Below, one piece after another: positions 1-12,166 of a stretch of 64,000 bases of DNA. Below the pieces are notes generated by a model that worked only from the letters and a program-made list of their open reading frames with translations, was not told where the DNA came from and did not search any database. This DNA is from Hyphodiscus hymeniophilus (Eukaryota > Ascomycota > Leotiomycetes > Helotiales > Hyphodiscaceae), in NCBI GenBank assembly GCA_016508695.1, contig VNKQ01000002.1:744001-808000 (forward strand). The letters are read 5' to 3'. A program made the translations under genes and the position numbers. Numbering within the stretch: the first letter of the stretch is position 1; each line of letters starts with the position of its first letter.

Positions 1-1183
1 AATCTCCAACTTGTCAGCAATCGGCTTCAGTTTCGCAACAACTTCAATATTCTTCTTCCAAGAATCATCTCCGACACGTTTGTTCATGCCTTGCACGAAT
101 GCGTCGTTGCTGCTTCCCAGGCGAGAATCTTTGGGAATGCCATCGTTGTATTTCCCAGTTAAGATGCCGATTTTGAGTGGGGAGAAGATGGTGAGGCCGA
201 GTCCGGTTTCTTCGTAGAGATGTTCAAACTCTTTCTCGACTTTTGCGCGTGCGAGCATGTTGTATTCGGGCTGTTCCATGACGGGACCGATTAAGCCCAG
301 CTTGTCGGCGTATCTCCAGGCAGTTGCTATTTCGTCGGCGTTCCATTCGGACGTTCCCCAGTAGAATGCTTTTCCGGTGTTGATGACATGGTTGAAGGCT
401 CGGACTGTCTCCTCGATTGGTGTATTACGGTCAGGGCGATGAGCGTAAATTAGGTCGACATATTCGAGACCTAGACGTTCGAGTGATGCATTGACTCCTT
501 CAATTACTGTGGTCTTGATCAGCAAAGCTTCCCTGGGTAGATTTGGAGCCATCTATCTTGGTTCAAGGGCGTGAGCATGATCTGGAGAAGATACTGCCCA
601 GGAAGCTCATGAGGCGGTGAATGATTCATTCGGTGACGTACTATGTTTGCGGGACAGGCCGCAGTTGTTGACAACGTTTTCTCCATTCGCTTTTCCCCAG
701 TTAATCTATGAGCTATTAGCACAATTCGAGAACTTTCTTGTCCTTGATGTGTCCTGCTTCTGGACGCCGCCCAAAGGAAGGGTTTCTTTGACAAGTTTCT
801 GATCTAATTTCCTCTGCCTCTGTGTGATGGAAGAAGTGGGGTTATTATGTCCTCGTACCTTGGTAGAGACAACGAGATCATTTCTCTTCCAGCCGTACTT
901 CTTGATGGCTTCTCCCATAATTCTCTCGGATTCTCCACCGGCGTAGCCTTCTGCGCAGTCGAAAAAGTTTATTCCTACATCGTAGGCCGCTTTCATGCAA
1001 GCAAAGGTGTTCTCTGATACACTTGTCAGGAATATGGAGCAGATGGGGTTTTGGAATGGTAGTACCGTTCTCCACGTGTCCTCCGTAAGTGAGCCAGCCT
1101 CCTAAGGAGATTGCAGAAACTTGCAGACCTGAGCGCCCAAGGAACCTGTACTCCATCTTGGGGAGTCCTTCAGGTGGTGCCAT
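1..1183 (-). CDS. Aldo-keto reductase, voltage-gated K+ channel beta-subunit type (3' end beyond window)
   Basis: NAD(P)H-dependent aldo-keto reductase of the Kv-beta/AKR6 group, probably cytosolic. Exons on the minus strand are 1183-1066, 1013-859, 705-642 and 506 to beyond 1. All junctions keep frame, giving 281 codons in the window. The start MAPPEGLPKMEYRFLG is chosen over an in-frame Met at 1264 because family members begin close to the first beta strand. Visible family blocks are LGRSGLQVSAISLGGW, FFDCAEGYAGGESERIMG (catalytic Asp/Tyr region), VVSTK (catalytic Lys), LEYVDLIYAHRPDRNTP and FYWGTSEWNADE. The C-terminal cofactor-binding part lies outside the window. The physiological substrate cannot be read from sequence. 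A TATA-like box sits about 135 bp upstream. Confidence 0.88.
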
Positions 1184-1317
1184 TTTGATTTTCTGAGTCA
1201 GGGTAGCTTTGGAAAGATACTGGAAGAGTTGAGAGCTTGACTGGAGCTCTGCTAGACTTTTCACTTTGCAGAGTGCGATTTGTGGGTGAAGGAGGGGTAG
1301 AAAGGAAAGCTAAGCAG

Positions 1318-1325
1318 TATTTATA
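1318..1325 (-). promoter_or_regulatory. TATA-like box upstream of the aldo-keto reductase
   Basis: The minus strand reads TATAAATA about 135 bp upstream of the chosen ATG at 1183, a plausible core promoter position for a fungal gene with a short 5' UTR. Seen in sequence only; transcription start is not known. Confidence 0.4.
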
Positions 1326-1327
1326 TC

Positions 1328-3338
1328 TGGCGGGGTACCTCGTAAGTGGGCGAAGTGGGGTAAAGGGAGCATCTTTCCATCCCGTCTTGATGCGCACGTC
1401 CTTTTGAGGCAGCCGGGCGTCACCAAATGCCTCTCATGTAACACCAATGGTGCACTATGATAGCATATTTATAAGCAGCTCTCCCGCTCAACAAACTTCT
1501 GTAGGAAGGCTCGGCGTTAAGCCCTTCGAAGCTATTGATTGAGTTGCTGCTTTGGGAGCTCGGTGGGTGACGCGCCGTGGTGGGAAGGTCCCACTGTGGC
1601 GGCGGGGTTCTGCGGCGGTGCTTCTTTGCGTTGGGATGAAAGCTTAATCTCGCCTCACCGTCGACGACATATCAACTGCTTGGACACATTGCACGATCCT
1701 TAATCCCGCAAACGTTCCTGATAACGCGTGGAGTATTGTCTAGGAAAGTAGTTGAAGTCAATGAATATAGGTTTCCGTCCCTTGCTCTCAGCCAGCTTTC
1801 CTTCTGTAACTAGATGATCCGAATCAGCTGCACCTTCACAGATATGTCCTCAAAAATCCAGCGAGTTCTCGCCTGTGTGTCGCAGAAATTTGATCGTACA
1901 CCGAATTGAATCGTTTGCCTTCTCTAGAACCCATACCGTCGTTTGCAAATCCCTTGAAGTGTCTGCGCGTAAGACGATTGCACAGTCACATCGTTCGATA
2001 CGACCAAAGTGACATTCGCTAGAGCAGGTGCGCTCGACCGGTATGGATAATATGAGTTGAAATGTGCTAGAGTCCGCTACTCTAATGGCATAAACCACTC
2101 GCGGGCTTGTCGAACGCTGGGAAGTTTGTGTCTAGCTGGCCTGGCTCTCTGCTTAGGCAGGATGCGATCAGGTTGCGTTGTGGCATGTTCGAGAAGGAGA
2201 TAAAAGAAGCGGGGAGGTGTGGTTGATCGTCTCTAGTCTTGAAGGTTAGCATCCTGGAGAGACAATGAAATGGTAGCAGCAGCTCAGAAAGCATTTCTAT
2301 TCGTAGCACTTTGGCATTCCATTCGTCTTCCGCCCTGAGCACTACTTCTCAACAGTCGAGAAGCTTTCGTAAGTCAGTAGTATCTCTCCGAGGACTCGAG
2401 GCGAGATCGAACTTCAGAAACTCTAGAATTAAACATGAAGAAGTGGGCGATCTTTGTTGACGAAACATTCCTCGATGCTGTGAAGTATTCGGACAAAGAA
2501 TTCAAGTACTCATCCAAAATGTCCAAGTCATAGAAACATTATCCATGATTTTGCAGTAGCTTTATCTTCTTTTTAGACGACGTCGTCGCTGAATGAAGAT
2601 ACTCGCTTCCGGGCTGCCTTTCTCCTCCCGTAATTTCCGCCGTGATTTCTCTTCCCCATCAAACAACAACGCAACCTTTTCTCTCCTTTGATCAACCACC
2701 AGTTTGATCAATTCAAGCTTCGTGATTCGCTCGCGAGGCTTACTACAGACAACTGTCTTCTATCGCAAGTAAGTCAATCTCCTCTGCATCTTTTAGGTTC
2801 GTGCTCTCTTCAAACCTCGTTTTACAAAAGTACGCTCCTCCCTCCATCAACACTTTGCTTGTCACTCTCGAGGTCAATGGCATCTGCAACGCCTTCTGCC
2901 CATCATCCTTAAGCATCGATTCTGTGTCGCCATTTCGATTGATATCACTTGTGGTGTTCATCTTACAGATTTTGAGTGAAGCTTCCCTTCTAGGGTAAAC
3001 ACAACACACGCGTCACTCCCCTCACATTTCCCCAGCAAAACTATCACCAGCCAACCCTCGTTTACTTTTTGACATCAAACTGTCTGCTATCAATCTCATT
3101 CCTCTTGTCCTCGTCGGAATCGGGATTGATTCACTCTCCTTTTCCAAAGTGGAATATTCTCCTAATGCCGCCCAAGCTCCTCGATCTACCTCTCACACTC
3201 TCATACATTATCGCCCATACATTATCTTTCAACTCACTTGCAATGACTCGGATCGTTCTCATAGTCCGAAATACATTCTAACGTGTTCTTCAACGCAGAC
3301 ACATACATTAACGAACCTCAATTCCAAAAGAGCCCACC
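1328..3338. other. Intergenic stretch between two genes
   Basis: No reading frame here has recognisable homology or good splice structure. The last 600 bases are pyrimidine-rich, as expected of the promoter and 5' UTR of the zinc-knuckle gene. A GTAAGT at about 2769 followed by TTTTAG near 2796 could be a 5' UTR splice pair, but it would be very short and I do not call it. Confidence 0.5.
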
Positions 3339-5260
3339 ATGTCTTGGGACACTGCTGGAGGCGGCGATAGCGGCTGGGACTCCGGTGCTGCTGCCAACGC
3401 TTTCAACGAGCCTGTTCCTAACGAATTTACTGGTGGTGGTCACGATGATGGAGGATTAGGTGAACGTGGCCAGGGTGGAGAGTCTGGTGGTTACCGCGGA
3501 GCTTGTTTCCAGTGCGGACAAGAGGGGTAAGTTCATGTTCACTTTTGATCTTCAACCCTTTAATCCTTTGGCCATTGAGACTTCCATCATTGGTACATTA
3601 GATCCAATCTTCGGCAACTCTGAGTCATCGAAGCTTGATGTTTCGTTCATGTATCCACATCACAGCGGCGTTCCTCTCATTCAGAGATCCTAGTTGCTCA
3701 AGTTGACTTACAAATTGGTCTCCATTATATTCACTAAAGTCCTTCCTTAGTCACAACAAAGCTGATTGCACCAATCCCGCCGTTGCTCGCGAATTTACTG
3801 GCAACTGCCGCCTCTGCGATGAGGTTGGTCATCGGGCCGCCGACTGTCCTACTGCTCCCCCAAAGTTGTGTAATAACTGCAAGGAGGAAGGTATGTTGAT
3901 CGCCGTTACCCATAAATTCCAGTTGTCAAATCCACACTCCAACTAAAGCACTGCTGACTTCTTCTTAGGTCACTCTACTGTCGATTGCAAGAATGCCCGT
4001 AAGATTGACCGCTCTGAAATTGCCGACGTCCCCGCAGAGCTCGCATGGCGTGATCTCGTTGCAGCTTCTGCTGAAGGGGACCTGGATGATATGAAGGAGG
4101 CAATTGCCAAGTATATCAAGGCTAATCCTGATACCAACTACGTCGAGTTGGAGAAGGCTTTCCGTTCCCAAAACATCAATCTCTATCTTATTGCTCTCGA
4201 GAAGGAGTTGGCAGCCACTTTCACCAACATGGATCTTCAGGGCAATCTTGACAAGAAGTTCACTGTCTCGTACCGCAAGTCACCTCGCCATGCTCGCCCA
4301 AAGGAGAAGGAAATATGGCCCGAGACTCCCGAGGAGAACCTTGAGCGATTAAAGGATGCTGGTGAGCCAGTTGATCGTGGTATTCCGAAATGCCTCAACT
4401 GTGACCAACTTGGCCACATCTCAAAGAACTGCCCTGAGGAGAAGCAGGAGAATGCCGATCGTGCTGAGGTCAAATGCTTCAACTGTGACGAGGTTGGACA
4501 TCGTGTTCGTGATTGTGAGTTCTTTACTACTCTATGCTTTGATGAGCAAAGCTAATTTTCAAGGCCCTAACCCTCGTCCCGACAAATTCGCCTGCCGAAA
4601 CTGTAAGCAGTCAGGCCATTCGAGCAAGGAGTGCACCGAACCTCGTTCCGCTGAGGGGATTGAGTGCAAGAAGTGCAACGAGAGTATTTACATGCTTTCT
4701 ACATCTCCAATGACCTTTGCTGACTCTCTCTCTAGTTGGTCATTTCTCTCGCGACTGCCCTCAAGGTGGTGGTGGTGGTGGTGGTGCTTGCCACAACTGT
4801 GGTGAGGAAGGTCATCGGTCCAAGGAGTGCACCAATGAGAAGAAGATTATCTGCCGTAACTGTGATCAAGAGGGTCATGTCGGACGAGATTGCACTAAGC
4901 CCCGTGACTGTAAGTTATATCCTTCTACGACTTCTCCTGACCCTCTTGGGCGACTTGTGAGAATGCTTTGGATTTTTGATAACTGACTTGCACTAGATTC
5001 TCGTGTCAAATGCTCTAATTGTGATCAGAGTAGGTTCCTATGTTCGTCTCACTCTTTAACACTTCCACTAACTTTAGGTAGTGGGCCACACTAAGGTCAG
5101 ATGCAAGGAGCCTTTGAAGGTCGATGTCGGGGAGAACGCTAATGGTGGAAACGACTTTGGTGGCTCTGCTGCCAACGCTTTCGACCAGCCTGGTCCCGCT
5201 GAGTTTACTGATGGTGGTGCGGGCACTTTGATGGACGATGGAGGTGGCGATCCATGGTAG
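3339..5260 (+). CDS. CCHC zinc-knuckle nucleic-acid-binding protein (Gis2/Byr3/CNBP-like, ten knuckles)
   Basis: Predicted single-stranded RNA/DNA-binding protein of 459 aa. Exons are 3339-3526, 3751-3890, 3969-4514, 4564-4683, 4736-4909, 4997-5029 and 5082-5260; every junction keeps frame. I count ten C-x2-C-x4-H-x4-C knuckles: three near the N-terminus (such as CFQCGQEGHNKADC), a central helical stretch of roughly 130 residues without knuckles, then seven more ending in CSNCDQMGHTKVRC. Several introns fall inside knuckles. A glycine run follows knuckle seven. The two ends carry related sequences, AAANAFNEPVPNEFTGGG and SAANAFDQPGPAEFTDGG, so the termini look duplicated. Yeast Gis2 and human CNBP have seven knuckles and bind mRNA; this protein is larger and resembles fungal proteins annotated as CnjB-like. 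The last acceptor (GGTAG before 5082) is the least certain junction. Confidence 0.9.
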
Positions 5261-6933
5261 ATGAAGCCTTCTCGTTGTTCTTTGCACGCGTGAGTTTCCA
5301 GGCTTCGGCTAGGATTCGTATCGTCGGACTGATTGCGAGAACTCCACATCGTGAGACGCGAGCGTTGTTTCCGGGCTTTGGCACTTTCGGACTGTCATTT
5401 GTCCTTCATGAAATTGGGGTCCGTCTACATTTTGCAGGGTTGGAGCTGAGTGCTTAGCTGGGTATGACTTCCTCAAAAGGTTTAGCATCTAGCGTTGATG
5501 GTTTCGCAGACTCTGAATGCAAAAAATCATGGACATAAAATGGTCAAATTGGGCAAAGTGAATGGTGATTTGGGGCGTGAACTCAGCCCTCCTCCATGCT
5601 GAGGATGAGGTACTGCAAGAATTTGGCAAGTGCCAGATATGTTCTCATTGAGCCATTGCTCAAACAGTACAAGTTCAAATCTCGAATGAGCGAAAGGAGT
5701 GAAAGTAAGAAGGCTCTGTTTCACAACACTACTTCTTCTGAACTAGGAGAAGGAAGCATAAGTATGCTATGCTAAGTCCCCTCCAAAGCCAACATCGAAG
5801 CAAGACTTTCCTGTCCCTAGATGCTCTTGCACGCTGTGTGAAGCCTTCTCGAGTTGAGCCAGTGTCGCTGCGGAAGAGGATTCGAGTGGAAATGGAAGTC
5901 TGCCGTCGGAAGTCATGCTGGAGCGAGTGCCATGACAACTCCAGACAAGCGTTTTGGTAGAACTCGTTGGGCGTTTGTCCAGAGAATCCAGTCCAAGGGG
6001 ACCAAGCGGTGAAGTGCATTCCCTCTTGTGGGAGGGAACTCCCCGGACCAAAGGAAGTGTGGTTTTGGTAAGACCAAACAGCGTGCACACTGCGAAGGTA
6101 TGAGGATTATCTTGATGGCAATATGCCTTGTCTGCTTTATGTCCATTGCTGGTGGAATAACAGCAGAAGAAGAAGAAAAGGCGAGAAAGCGAAGCCTCTC
6201 ACCACTCGAGGAGTACAGGCAGCTTTTGCGTGATCTTTGACAAAGGGTAGCTGTATTCGTTTCAAACTTCTGAATATGTGAACATCGGAACTCGAGAACT
6301 CCTGACGCCACCAGAATGAAATCAAAATTCACACCAAACCCGGACTACCGCTTCAGGACAGCCGGGTCGCCGCCAGTGAGCTTCTCAGCTTACTCGACGG
6401 CTGCCTTACAGATCACTAGGTTTTGTACGGGGCTGGTGGGGAGGAAATGGGGAGGGATCTTGGAGGAGGAGAAGAATGGGTGAATAATGGTATGGGATCT
6501 AGTCAATAGTAGTACCGACCTTAGGATATCTCCCGTTGGTGGCAACCTGGTGGCACTCGGCGAATGGATCAAATGCCAACAGACAGCGTCTTCCATCTGA
6601 TTCGCCCGTCGAATTTCTAGTAAGGGCCGTCACATGTTACAGTACCGGATAGCCCGTTTGGGAAATCCGCAGAATGGGGGGGCGCCTTCGGCAATGTGAT
6701 TACAGTATGTGCTGCAGAGCGGCGTCATCCCAGAAAGAACGCATGGGAAATAGGGAATAACCCTCCACACTGGGGTTGTTTTACTCACCCGCACGCCAGG
6801 GGTGGCTGGAGTAGCTGGAGACTGGAGACGAGAGCCAGGAAGAGACTTTCTTGGGGACTCCACAGTCCCGACAGGGAGAAACACGAGATACTTGAGTATC
6901 TCGCCGGTTTCGGCAAATCTTAACAAGTGTAAC

Positions 6934-6959
6934 GAAACAAAACAAAACAAAACAAAACA
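6934..6959. repeat. AAAAC pentanucleotide microsatellite
   Basis: Four perfect AAAAC units plus a degenerate flanking unit lie in intergenic DNA upstream of the sugar transporter. Function, if any, is unknown. Confidence 0.85.
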
Positions 6960-7249
6960 GTTGGCTGGGATGCGGTCAGGTAGGTACTCGTAAGTGGATG
7001 ATGGGTAAGGAAGAAGCTGCATGGATGAGTATTGAGTAGCTTGAGTAAGGAGGCTGTGAGGTGCGATGGTAGAGTGAGGTAAGGTAGAGCCAAGATATGT
7101 ACTCGACTAATCAGGATGGCCCCATCTTTCGTGATCTTCGTCGCTTTTTTACACTTCGGGCAAGCGTCATGTCACAACAACAAGATTCGGCGGATTCTCC
7201 CCCATATCCCCACTTCTTCTTGTTCTTAATCTTCTTCTTAAGCTTGGCG

Positions 7250-7256
7250 TATATAA
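7250..7256 (+). promoter_or_regulatory. TATA box of the sugar transporter
   Basis: TATATAA lies about 160 bp upstream of the ATG at 7412, followed by the CT-rich tract typical of filamentous fungal transcription start regions. Strong match to the consensus, with no direct evidence of use. Confidence 0.55.
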
Positions 7257-7411
7257 GATAAACACTTCATCCTGCGCACTCTTCATCCTCTTCCCTTCTC
7301 TTGTTATTTGTCTCCTGCGGGATTATATCAGCTGCCGAAAAGTCAACCATACCAGAAGCCGCAAATCCGATTTTTCATCCTCCCTTATAATATACAATAA
7401 ACATCTCCAGC

Positions 7412-9430
7412 ATGTTCGGTGGCGGTAGGTACTTTGGCCTTCGAGGCCAGAGGTTGAACCTCGCGGTCGGTATCATCGCTGGTATGTGAAAGAAAGCCTT
7501 GATCGATCCTCTCTTCCCAGCTTCTTAACTCCCCCAGGTATCGACTTCTTCCTCTTTGGCTATGATCAGGGAGTCATGGGGGGCCTCCTCACTCTTGGGA
7601 GCTTCGTGAAGACCTTTCCAGAAATCGATGTCGTTGCCCATCCCAATGACAACCATGTCTCTACTATCCAGGGAATCTCCGTTGCAAGTTACAATGTCGG
7701 ATGTTTCTTTGGCGCCATCATCACCATCTTCATTGGCGATATACTTGGCCGGAGGAAGATGATCTTCTTGTAAGTTTGTCGACATCTGGAAACGGGGGGT
7801 TTTACTGACTTGAGAAGGGGTTCCGCTATCATGGTCGTTGGTGCAGCGTTGCAATGTTCGGCGTTTTCTTTGGGTCATTTGATTGCTGGTCGTGTCATCA
7901 CGGGCTTTGGCAACGGCATGAACACTTCTACTGTACCAACATGGGCTTCAGAAACATCCAAGGCAAGCCGTCCTTCTAAACGCTCAGCCCCACGATACTA
8001 ATACCTAGCAGAGTCACAAACGAGGCAAAATGGTCATGATCGAAGGTGCAATGATCACAGGAGGTATTTGCCTATCTTACTGGATCGATTTCGGCTTCTC
8101 CTTCCTCGAACCCAGCAGCGTATCATGGCGATTCCCTATCGCCTTCCAGATCGTATTCGCACTCATCCTCCTAGCCTTCATTATGGAGCTCCCAGAATCA
8201 CCAAGATGGCTCATCCTCAAAGGCAAAGAGGACGAGGCTCTTTCCGTCATCTCAGCCCTGAACGACCTCCCCCCGGACGATCATCTCGTTCAAGTTGAAT
8301 TCGCTGAAATCAAAGATACCGTCATCGAGATGGCAGGAGTTCGTTGGAGAGATCTCTTCACCATGGGTCCAGAGCGTAACTTCCATCGTGTCGCTCTAGG
8401 ATACGTCAATCAAGTCTTCCAACAAATCAGTGAGTACTTGATTTCTTTGTGTATGCTCTCCCTTTTTGGGTAGTTTGGGATTTGTTTACTCTGCAGAGGA
8501 ATACTCCCGAGGACATGTTTCAACTCCGATAAGGCCCCTAATATAGGCGAATTAAAACTAACACCTTCATCTTTTAGGTGGGATCAATTTAATCACATAT
8601 TATGCCGCAACAATCTATCAAACATACATCGGACTTGGTGGAACAACCGCACGAATTCTCGCGGCAGCAAACGGAACCGAGTACTTCCTCGCTTCCTGGA
8701 TCGCAGTCTACACCATTGAGAAGTTCGGCCGGAGACAGCTCATGCTTTTCGGCGCTGTAGGGATGGCGGGCTCCATGGCTATACTGGCTGGCATGAATTA
8801 CATGTCTTCAGTAAATCTGGGCGGATCATCGCCTGGTGTGGTTTCAGCGGTGTTCTTGTTTGTCTTTAATAGTTTCTTTGCTGTTGGATGGTTGGGCATG
8901 ACGTACGTATTTCATTCTTCCATCCATCTACGACTTGCAAAAGGAGACCTCAGCTAATACCTCCCAGATGGCTCTACCCGGCGGAAATCGTGCCGTTGAG
9001 AATTCGCGCTCCAGCCAACGGGCTCTCCACCAGCGCAAATTGGGCATTCAACTTCATGGTGGTGATGATAACACCCGTATCATTCTCCTCCATCGGCTAC
9101 AAGACCTACATTATCTTCGCCGTGATCAACGCCTTCATCATCCCCGTCGTCTACTTCTTCTACCCCGAAACGGCCTATCGCTCTCTGGAAGAGATCGACA
9201 CCATATTCCGCAAGACGACAGGCTGGTTTTCCGTCGTCAGCACGGCGAGAAACGAGCCGCTGCGATATGGAAAGCATGGCGAGTTGTTGATTGATTATGA
9301 GCAGACGCCAGAGCATATGATGAGAACGCGTAGCGCGACGTCTCATGGCGCGAAAGGGCAGAGCAGGGGCGTGGAAAATACCGGAACTGGTGAGACTAGT
9401 AGTAGTGAGGGGGAGAAATTGACCGTTTGA
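7412..9430 (+). CDS. MFS sugar transporter (sugar/H+ symporter family)
   Basis: Plasma-membrane hexose or polyol transporter of 550 aa. Exons are 7412-7481, 7538-7769, 7818-7962, 8012-8429, 8578-8902 and 8968-9430, all in frame. Family signatures are visible: FLFGYDQGVMGGLLT in helix 1, GDILGRRKM in the loop between helices 2 and 3, LPESPRWLILKGK before the central loop, VNQVFQQISGINLITYY in helix 7, EKFGRRQLMLFG, and YPETAYRSLEEID after helix 12. About 80 hydrophilic residues follow as a cytoplasmic tail. Intron 3 starts with GC rather than GT (AAG/GCAAGC) and ends in a tandem TAGCAG acceptor, so the transcript could gain or lose one Gln codon. Substrate cannot be assigned; the overall look is of quinate/hexose/glycerol-type fungal carriers. 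Strong TATA box upstream. Confidence 0.93.
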
Positions 9431-12166
9431 GGTACAATGTCAAGTCTGGACGAATATAAAGGGCCAACTTCGTGGCAGGAGTAGGCCCAAGTAAAAGTAC
9501 TTAGTTCGGTACTGTGCTAAGAATGATACCCAACAAGACCATTATCCATCCACAAGCATGGCGTACCATCAGGTGCACATCGCGAGGTATGCCGTACCAC
9601 AGCCGAATCGTACGACCTGTTGAGCTATATTGTGATGTTGACCCCCGCACGAGTGGCAGAATCTCCACGACCTTCCGTTATAACCCAGAGTGTCTTGGCC
9701 TATTGGGTAATAGAAGCAGAAGCCTCGACTGACTAACAACAAAACCGTGGCTGGTTCAGTGCATCACTTATGCAGAAATACTTTTACAGGTCAGCGATTG
9801 AGAAGTCTCAACTACGCTCGAATTGCCTAGACTGATAGATCATAACCCGTGATCTGGAAGACAACTCCGCGGGAGACGAGAAACGCGAGAACTATAGGCT
9901 GGCTAGAAGGACTTGCGGACATTGTATTATAAGAGAGGCCCCCTCAGTTACCTCATCTCATGTCTTTAAAACAAAAAAAACTCAAATCGTTAGCTGGAGA
10001 AAGGCGAGAACTCGGTTTCAATTTCTTGTGAAGGAGAAGGAAATGGATTTCTGCGACGTAGCACCAGTAGTTGCCAGCAGAAGAATGGGCACCATGGCTT
10101 TCACATCTCTTTTTGATGCCTTCTTCCTCGGCGGCCTTGTCTTTGAAGCACGAATACTCGATCATCATACGGCTGCGTATCTTCTTTCTCGCACTAGATC
10201 GATGGGAGAATTGACAATGAACTCGGAAGAACTAGGCTAGAATGCAGGCATCAACGAGGAACATTTGGGGACTGGGCAAAACACGGTCTGGAGGTGTACC
10301 TCCGTAGCAGACTTAGGTGAATCTATTGGACGGTGAGGATGCTAAATAATTAAAAATAATAATATATGTAATATAATTGAACTTGCATTTTTCTTATACT
10401 CAAGTTGTTTCCTTAAAATTAAGAAATAGAGATAATAAATTGTTTAGAGTTTAAGATCATCTTTAAATAAAGTTAACTTACCTAATGTAAGTAGAATGAC
10501 TGAAAGACAAAATAAAAGTAACAGAGATGAATATCTAATTAATAAAATAAGAAACACAGAGACTCAACGAAGAACATCTTAATGGTAAATATCTAAATCG
10601 AGCTTCGTTTGAACAGTGATGGTTCCTTAGCCCAGACACGACAGTGGGAGAGCTTGCTGGCTGGTATTTGCGTTATGTTGATTGTTGACTAGAGTTTGAG
10701 TCCGTGGAGGAACTCGATTGTCCCAATACTCGAGTACTGGCGGCGCTTCGGTGAGGGAGCGATATATGTCATCTCCAAAATGAGTCTCGGGCAGAAAGAG
10801 AAGAGACTTCTTGCAGATATTGGATCGAATAATTTTAACCTCGAGTGTGGGAGTACAACCATTGGACCAAGCACATGCCGTTGGACGCATAACATCGTGC
10901 GTGCTATAGCCGTCTTCATTATGGCGTACTAGTACAACGTGGAATCGTACTTTGCCTTTCTCCATCCACGAACTAAGACTCGTAGCAGATGTTTCAGCTC
11001 CCAGCAGATCCACACCAGAAGACTTCTTCCCTGTGTCTGGCTCGACTTTCGATCTTCTCGAAATCCTCCTCTCTCACCCACCACTCAACACCTCTTAGGC
11101 GATCGTTGAGCTAACTCCATCAACCATGCACGGAACCACACCACACTTCTGCAACGCAAATGATTAATAATGGTATGAAACATGTCAAAGGAGGACTTCC
11201 ATCAACATGTGGGAAAAGCCGTTGGCTGCCGGGCTGAGGCATGGCGTCCGCAAAGTTCCGCTGCACCTAGCCGCCCTTGAGACCTTGATAGTGCCCCGTA
11301 AGTCATACAGCCAACCTCATTCGCTCGTCCGAGCAGAACTTTCCAGCCACGCCGTACATATACTCGAGTAGGAGTCGGACTACTCCGTACTCTACTGTAC
11401 TGTTCGCATGGTCGATGCTGCGGATGTCGCAGCGCTGTTGTATCGTCCTTGAGAAATCCACTTGGATGCCTTAACCAAATATCAAAATCAAGGACCTGTG
11501 ATCGTTTCTGCAAGGAAAACTTGTTGGATATCGGTGCGATCACAAAGGGTTCAATGCATCGGGAATTCGGGGCGATAGTGGTCGCTGTTCCAACTTGGTA
11601 CCCCTCAGCCAATCATTTGCTCACCGCCTAGGACCATTCGGCTGCCAGTGTGTGTTAAACCTCGCTCCATCGGGAAGTGCGTTGTGCGTAGATATCCCAC
11701 CGTCCCGAGCTCCCTTGAGAAAACTCCCAGGAACCGTTGGAATTGCCTCGCGCAACGCCGCTCTCAACGCCGCTCCTCCAAGTTCAATGCTCCCCTTCCT
11801 CCCGTTGCCTCGTGCTGCCTGGCCGACTGCCCATCTTTGCATACATCATTCTGCAGATTCCGGGGAATACTCGAGCCTCTTTTGAGGGCGCATAACCTAC
11901 CCGCCAGTCCACAGATTCTCAAGCAGGATGCGGTGCGACGTTGCGTTTCGCTGTATATTGTGCAGAGCGGTTCCTTCACCAAGAATGATTAATGCAAGAC
12001 GACTCGGAGTGCAGGATCTTGTCTGATCGTGAGTTAGAGATCTCTTGTTCTACTGCGGGGCATGTAGTGCCTTTTGCTGAAGAATCGTGGAAATAAACTC
12101 GTATCCGAACCCCGTATACATATTTTCCTAGTGCAACAACTAATCTATATATACAGAAGGATAGTT
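9431..12166. other. Long intergenic stretch
   Basis: About 2.7 kb without a supportable gene. Several short frames on both strands lack domains and splice structure. It contains the AT-rich island at 10338-10570. The last bases before the fusion gene include a TATA-like run at about 12147-12155, too close to the chosen ATG to be its core promoter unless the 5' UTR is tiny. Confidence 0.5.
10338..10570. other. AT-rich island
   Basis: Roughly 230 bases made mostly of A and T, sharply richer than the flanks. No coding potential or terminal repeats seen. Could be a RIP-eroded element, a matrix-attachment-like region or simple drift; the sequence does not decide. Confidence 0.6.

Larger units (their letters stand above)
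5261..7411. other. Intergenic stretch, includes sugar-transporter promoter
   Basis: No confident gene. It contains a short plus-strand frame with a signal-peptide-like start at 6100-6240, an AAAAC repeat near 6940 and a TATA box at 7250. Longer minus-strand frames around 5729-6332 have no recognisable domain and no supporting splice signals. Confidence 0.5.

Noticed and set aside
3527..3750. snoRNA inside the 224-nt first intron of the zinc-knuckle gene
   Set aside because: A TTGATG-like string exists but there is no proper C box, no D box in the right place and no terminal stem.
5729..6332. Minus-strand frames of 107-139 codons as a possible gene
   Set aside because: Three overlapping frames compete, none has a recognisable domain, a clear start context or splice signals, and composition looks like non-coding DNA.
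12074..12166. Upstream in-frame extension of the fusion protein
   Set aside because: The extra 31 residues have no similarity to isochorismatase starts and contain a TATA-like run; the Met at 12167 sits just before the fold.
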